64,000 nt of DNA from an uncultured Bacillota bacterium (GTDB taxonomy: Bacteria > Bacillota > Clostridia > Peptostreptococcales > Anaerovoracaceae). A model generated the notes under the pieces. It had not been told where the DNA came from, ran no database searches, and worked only from the letters and a program-made list of their open reading frames with translations. Positions 62,013 through 64,000 of this stretch are shown piece by piece. Position numbers and translations under genes: made by a program. The stretch covers positions 1-64,000 of the forward strand of contig CAKMKG010000003.1 of the NCBI GenBank assembly GCA_927441425.1. Direction: 5' to 3'. How positions within the stretch are numbered: position 1 is the stretch's first letter; each line of letters begins with the position of its first letter.

Positions 62013-63278
62013 TTATTTATGCTTGTTTCGCTCGTGTCTGAGCAGCTGCTGGGGTTCCATGGCCATTCTTTCACCATTGAGCAGTCCTGCCACACCCTCG
62101 TAGTGATATTCCTTTTTCCCTGTGCAGTAGTCGCAATTACATGCAAGCTTTGAAAGCTCGGTAGGCTCGGTGTAAGTCGTGATAACACCTTCATAGTTTC
62201 TCAGAATCACTTTGTCAGGAGACTGAGAAATGATGTACTGAGGCATTACCGGAATCTTTCCGCCGCCGCCGGGAGCATCCACTACAAATGTGGGTACTGC
62301 ATACCCGGAGGTGTGTCCTCTTAAGCCCTCAATGATATTGATCCCTGCTGCTACGGAAGTTCTGAAATGCTCGATACCGAGGGAAAGGTCGCACTGGTAA
62401 ATGTAGTACGGTCTTACTCTGTTTCTTACCAGATCATGAACCAGATCTCTCATGATGTGAGGACAGTCGTTCACTCCTCTAAGCAGTACGGACTGGTTTC
62501 CAAGAGGGATACCGGCATCTGCAAGCTTCCTACATGCTTCCATGGCTTCCGGGGTCAGTTCTTTCGGATGGTTGAAATGGGTGTTCAACCAAACCGGATG
62601 ATACTTCTTCAGCATGTTTACCAGATCGTCGGTAATTCTCTGCGGCATAACGACCGGGGTTCTGGATCCCAGTCTTATGATCTGCACATGAGGGATCTTT
62701 CTCAGTTCGCTGAAGATGTATTCCAATATGTCGTCATCTACCAGAAGGCAGTCACCGCCGGACAGTAGTACGTCTCTTACGACAGGAGTCTTTCTGATAT
62801 ATTCGATGCACTGCTTGATATCATCCATGCTCCTTGCGCCGTCTGTTTCACCGGCAAGTCTTCTTCTGGTGCAGTGTCTGCAGTACATAGAGCACTGATC
62901 TGTGATCAGGAATAAAACTCTGTCTGGATATCTGTGGGTCAATCCAGGGGCCGGAGAGTCCTCATCCTCGTGAAGCGGGTCAAGCATGTCTGCGTCGCTT
63001 CTGTGGTTTTCCGCGATAACCGGAACTGCCTGCATTCTTACGGGACATCTTGGATCATCCGCGTCCATCAAAGATGCATAGTAAGGGGTAATTCCCAGGC
63101 GGAAGTTTTTCACTACCTCAGCAATATCCTTTTCTTCCTGAGGAGTAAGGTTGATGATTTTCTTCAACTGCTCAACGGAAGTAATTCTGTTTGCAGTCTG
63201 CCATTTCCAGTCGTTCCATTCCGCATCGGAAACGTTCTTCCATGCTTCGATGTCTTTCCAATTTCTTCTCTCTGACAT
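62013..63278 (-). CDS. kamA: L-lysine 2,3-aminomutase
   Basis: The 421-residue radical-SAM, PLP-dependent enzyme converts L-lysine to L-beta-lysine, the first step of the fermentation. The 4Fe-4S motif is CSMYCRHC in QCSMYCRHCTRRRLAGE near residue 137; GGGGKIPVMPQYIIS near 330 contains the PLP lysine region; DxxYQCDLSLGIEHFRT also fits. It starts with N-terminal WKDIEAWKNVSDAEWNDWKWQ typical of KamA. The length is normal. It needs the SAM made by MetK. Confidence 0.97.
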   Translation of the reverse strand: MSERRNWKDIEAWKNVSDAEWNDWKWQTANRITSVEQLKKIINLTPQEEKDIAEVVKNFRLGITPYYASLMDADDPRCPVRMQAVPVIAENHRSDADMLDPLHEDEDSPAPGLTHRYPDRVLFLITDQCSMYCRHCTRRRLAGETDGARSMDDIKQCIEYIRKTPVVRDVLLSGGDCLLVDDDILEYIFSELRKIPHVQIIRLGSRTPVVMPQRITDDLVNMLKKYHPVWLNTHFNHPKELTPEAMEACRKLADAGIPLGNQSVLLRGVNDCPHIMRDLVHDLVRNRVRPYYIYQCDLSLGIEHFRTSVAAGINIIEGLRGHTSGYAVPTFVVDAPGGGGKIPVMPQYIISQSPDKVILRNYEGVITTYTEPTELSKLACNCDYCTGKKEYHYEGVAGLLNGERMAMEPQQLLRHERNKHK

Positions 63279-63348
63279 TACAGTTTTCCTTCTTTCCTAA
63301 GATTAAATAACAATTCTCGTTCTACCCTTTAGATTAAATAAATTTTAC

Positions 63349-63365
63349 GCAGCGCGAATCGCTGC
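63349..63365. repeat. Small palindrome between kdd and kamA
   Basis: GCAGCG and CGCTGC pair around five bases in the 134-bp spacer. There is no T-run; it may be a processing site. Confidence 0.35.
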
Positions 63366-63412
63366 CGTAGACTTAATATTGATAAGCGTAGGCAAATTTA
63401 ACAAGCTTAAGC

Positions 63413-64000
63413 TTATGCGTACATTTCTGCAAACAAATCCTTAAGTGCCTCGCACTCTCTCAATACCTGAAGCGAAATCGCAGCATGTCCTTTGCAATAT
63501 CCATTTCCGACGATCATGTTAACGTCTTTTCCAACACCTTCCGCGCCCAATGCAGCCTTTGTAAAGCTGGTAGCCATGCTGAAGAAGTATACGGTTCCGT
63601 CGTCCTTACAAGCAAGGATACTTGCCATTTCGGTATTTTCGATATTTACGCAATTGATTACAACGTCAGCAAGCTTTCCATCTGTCAATTCCATGATCTT
63701 TTCGTAAATATAGATTGCATCCGTTGCGTCTGCTGCAAAATACTCGTCTGCAAGTCCAAGCTTTCTTGCTCTGTCTGTGCTCTTTTCGCTTCCGCCGATG
63801 CAGATAACCTTACCTGTAATTCCTGCCCTTTTCTTTGCCTCATAGAGGCAAAGCAGCCCTGATTTTCCGCCGCCGCCTATTATTACTACTGTATCGCCGG
63901 ACTTAACGAGCTTGGCTGTCTGCGCAGGAGCACCTGCAACGTCAAGAACGGACAAGGCTAAGGTTTCCGGAAGGTCTTTTGGAAGAACAGCATAGATTCC
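63413..64000 (-). CDS. kdd: L-erythro-3,5-diaminohexanoate dehydrogenase (5' end outside window)
   Basis: The frame stays open to the window edge, so the N-terminus is missing and about 195 residues are visible. Seen: NAD fold VVIIGGGGKSGLLCLYEAKKRAG, KVICIGGSEKSTDRARKLGLADEYFAADATD and LADVVINCVNIENTEMASILAC. Kdd oxidatively deaminates 3,5-diaminohexanoate to 5-amino-3-oxohexanoate, the substrate of Kce. A TTG near 63955 is internal, not the start. It is the first visible gene of the kam operon; kce and kal should lie upstream outside the window. Confidence 0.92.
   Translation of the reverse strand, partial: GIYAVLPKDLPETLALSVLDVAGAPAQTAKLVKSGDTVVIIGGGGKSGLLCLYEAKKRAGITGKVICIGGSEKSTDRARKLGLADEYFAADATDAIYIYEKIMELTDGKLADVVINCVNIENTEMASILACKDDGTVYFFSMATSFTKAALGAEGVGKDVNMIVGNGYCKGHAAISLQVLRECEALKDLFAEMYA

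Overview
The window looks like chromosome of an anaerobic, amino-acid-fermenting Clostridia (Firmicutes). Protein families, strong AGGAGG ribosome sites, a SAM-I riboswitch before metK, a PerR/rubrerythrin pair and a B12/PLP-dependent lysine fermentation operon all point there. The gene styles resemble Anaerovoracaceae-type lysine fermenters, but this is an impression, not a measured placement. I see no prophage, insertion sequence, CRISPR array or rRNA.

Layout. 1-8.4 kb: the end of an RsgA-like GTPase fused to an RNHCP zinc domain, tRNA-Thr(CGT), an S-layer/FN3 protein, addB (no addA beside it), a drug/metabolite exporter and an orphan ECF sigma factor. 8.4-21.7 kb: two tandem saccharopine-dehydrogenase-family paralogues (a third lies at 35-36 kb), an acyl-ACP thioesterase, a duplicated DUF6506-like protein, a PpaX-like phosphatase, alanine dehydrogenase, Tex, prfB with its programmed +1 frameshift, and secA. 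21.9-33.7 kb: an SsuABC/ThiXYZ-type ABC transporter, aspartokinase, metK under a SAM-I riboswitch, an unknown protein behind a structured leader, perR with a perfect PerR box, rubrerythrin, a lipoprotein, a LUD protein, a serine hydrolase and a flavin-binding protein. 33.9-42.2 kb: a ferredoxin-type aldo/keto reductase, an AraC regulator, a cluster of DnaA boxes, CwlD amidase, AlaX, a 54-residue zinc-ribbon protein, TrmO and a Cys-patterned two-repeat helical protein. 42.3-53.9 kb: a pentitol or pentose module in which a solute-binding protein, a YesM-like kinase and a YesN-like regulator probably sense the sugar, an RbsABC-like transporter imports it, and a polyol dehydrogenase plus xylulokinase feed it to xylulose 5-phosphate. 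55.2-64 kb: lysine fermentation genes in the order kdd, kamA, kamB, kamC, kamD, kamE, atoD, atoA, all on the minus strand; kce and kal are not in the window.

The least explained signal is in the spacers. Two families of interspersed palindromic repeats occur here: family A (four copies, near 12.3, 18.8, 48.8 and 59.0 kb) and family B (three long copies near 27.6, 39.4 and 61.9 kb, plus degenerate short forms at 33.8 kb). In both, a conserved core is enclosed by arms whose sequence differs from copy to copy but is complementary within a copy. All four family A copies lie just 3' of a minus-strand gene and in the same orientation relative to it. This suggests a structured 3'-end RNA element, or a small mobile element that inserts into existing palindromes.
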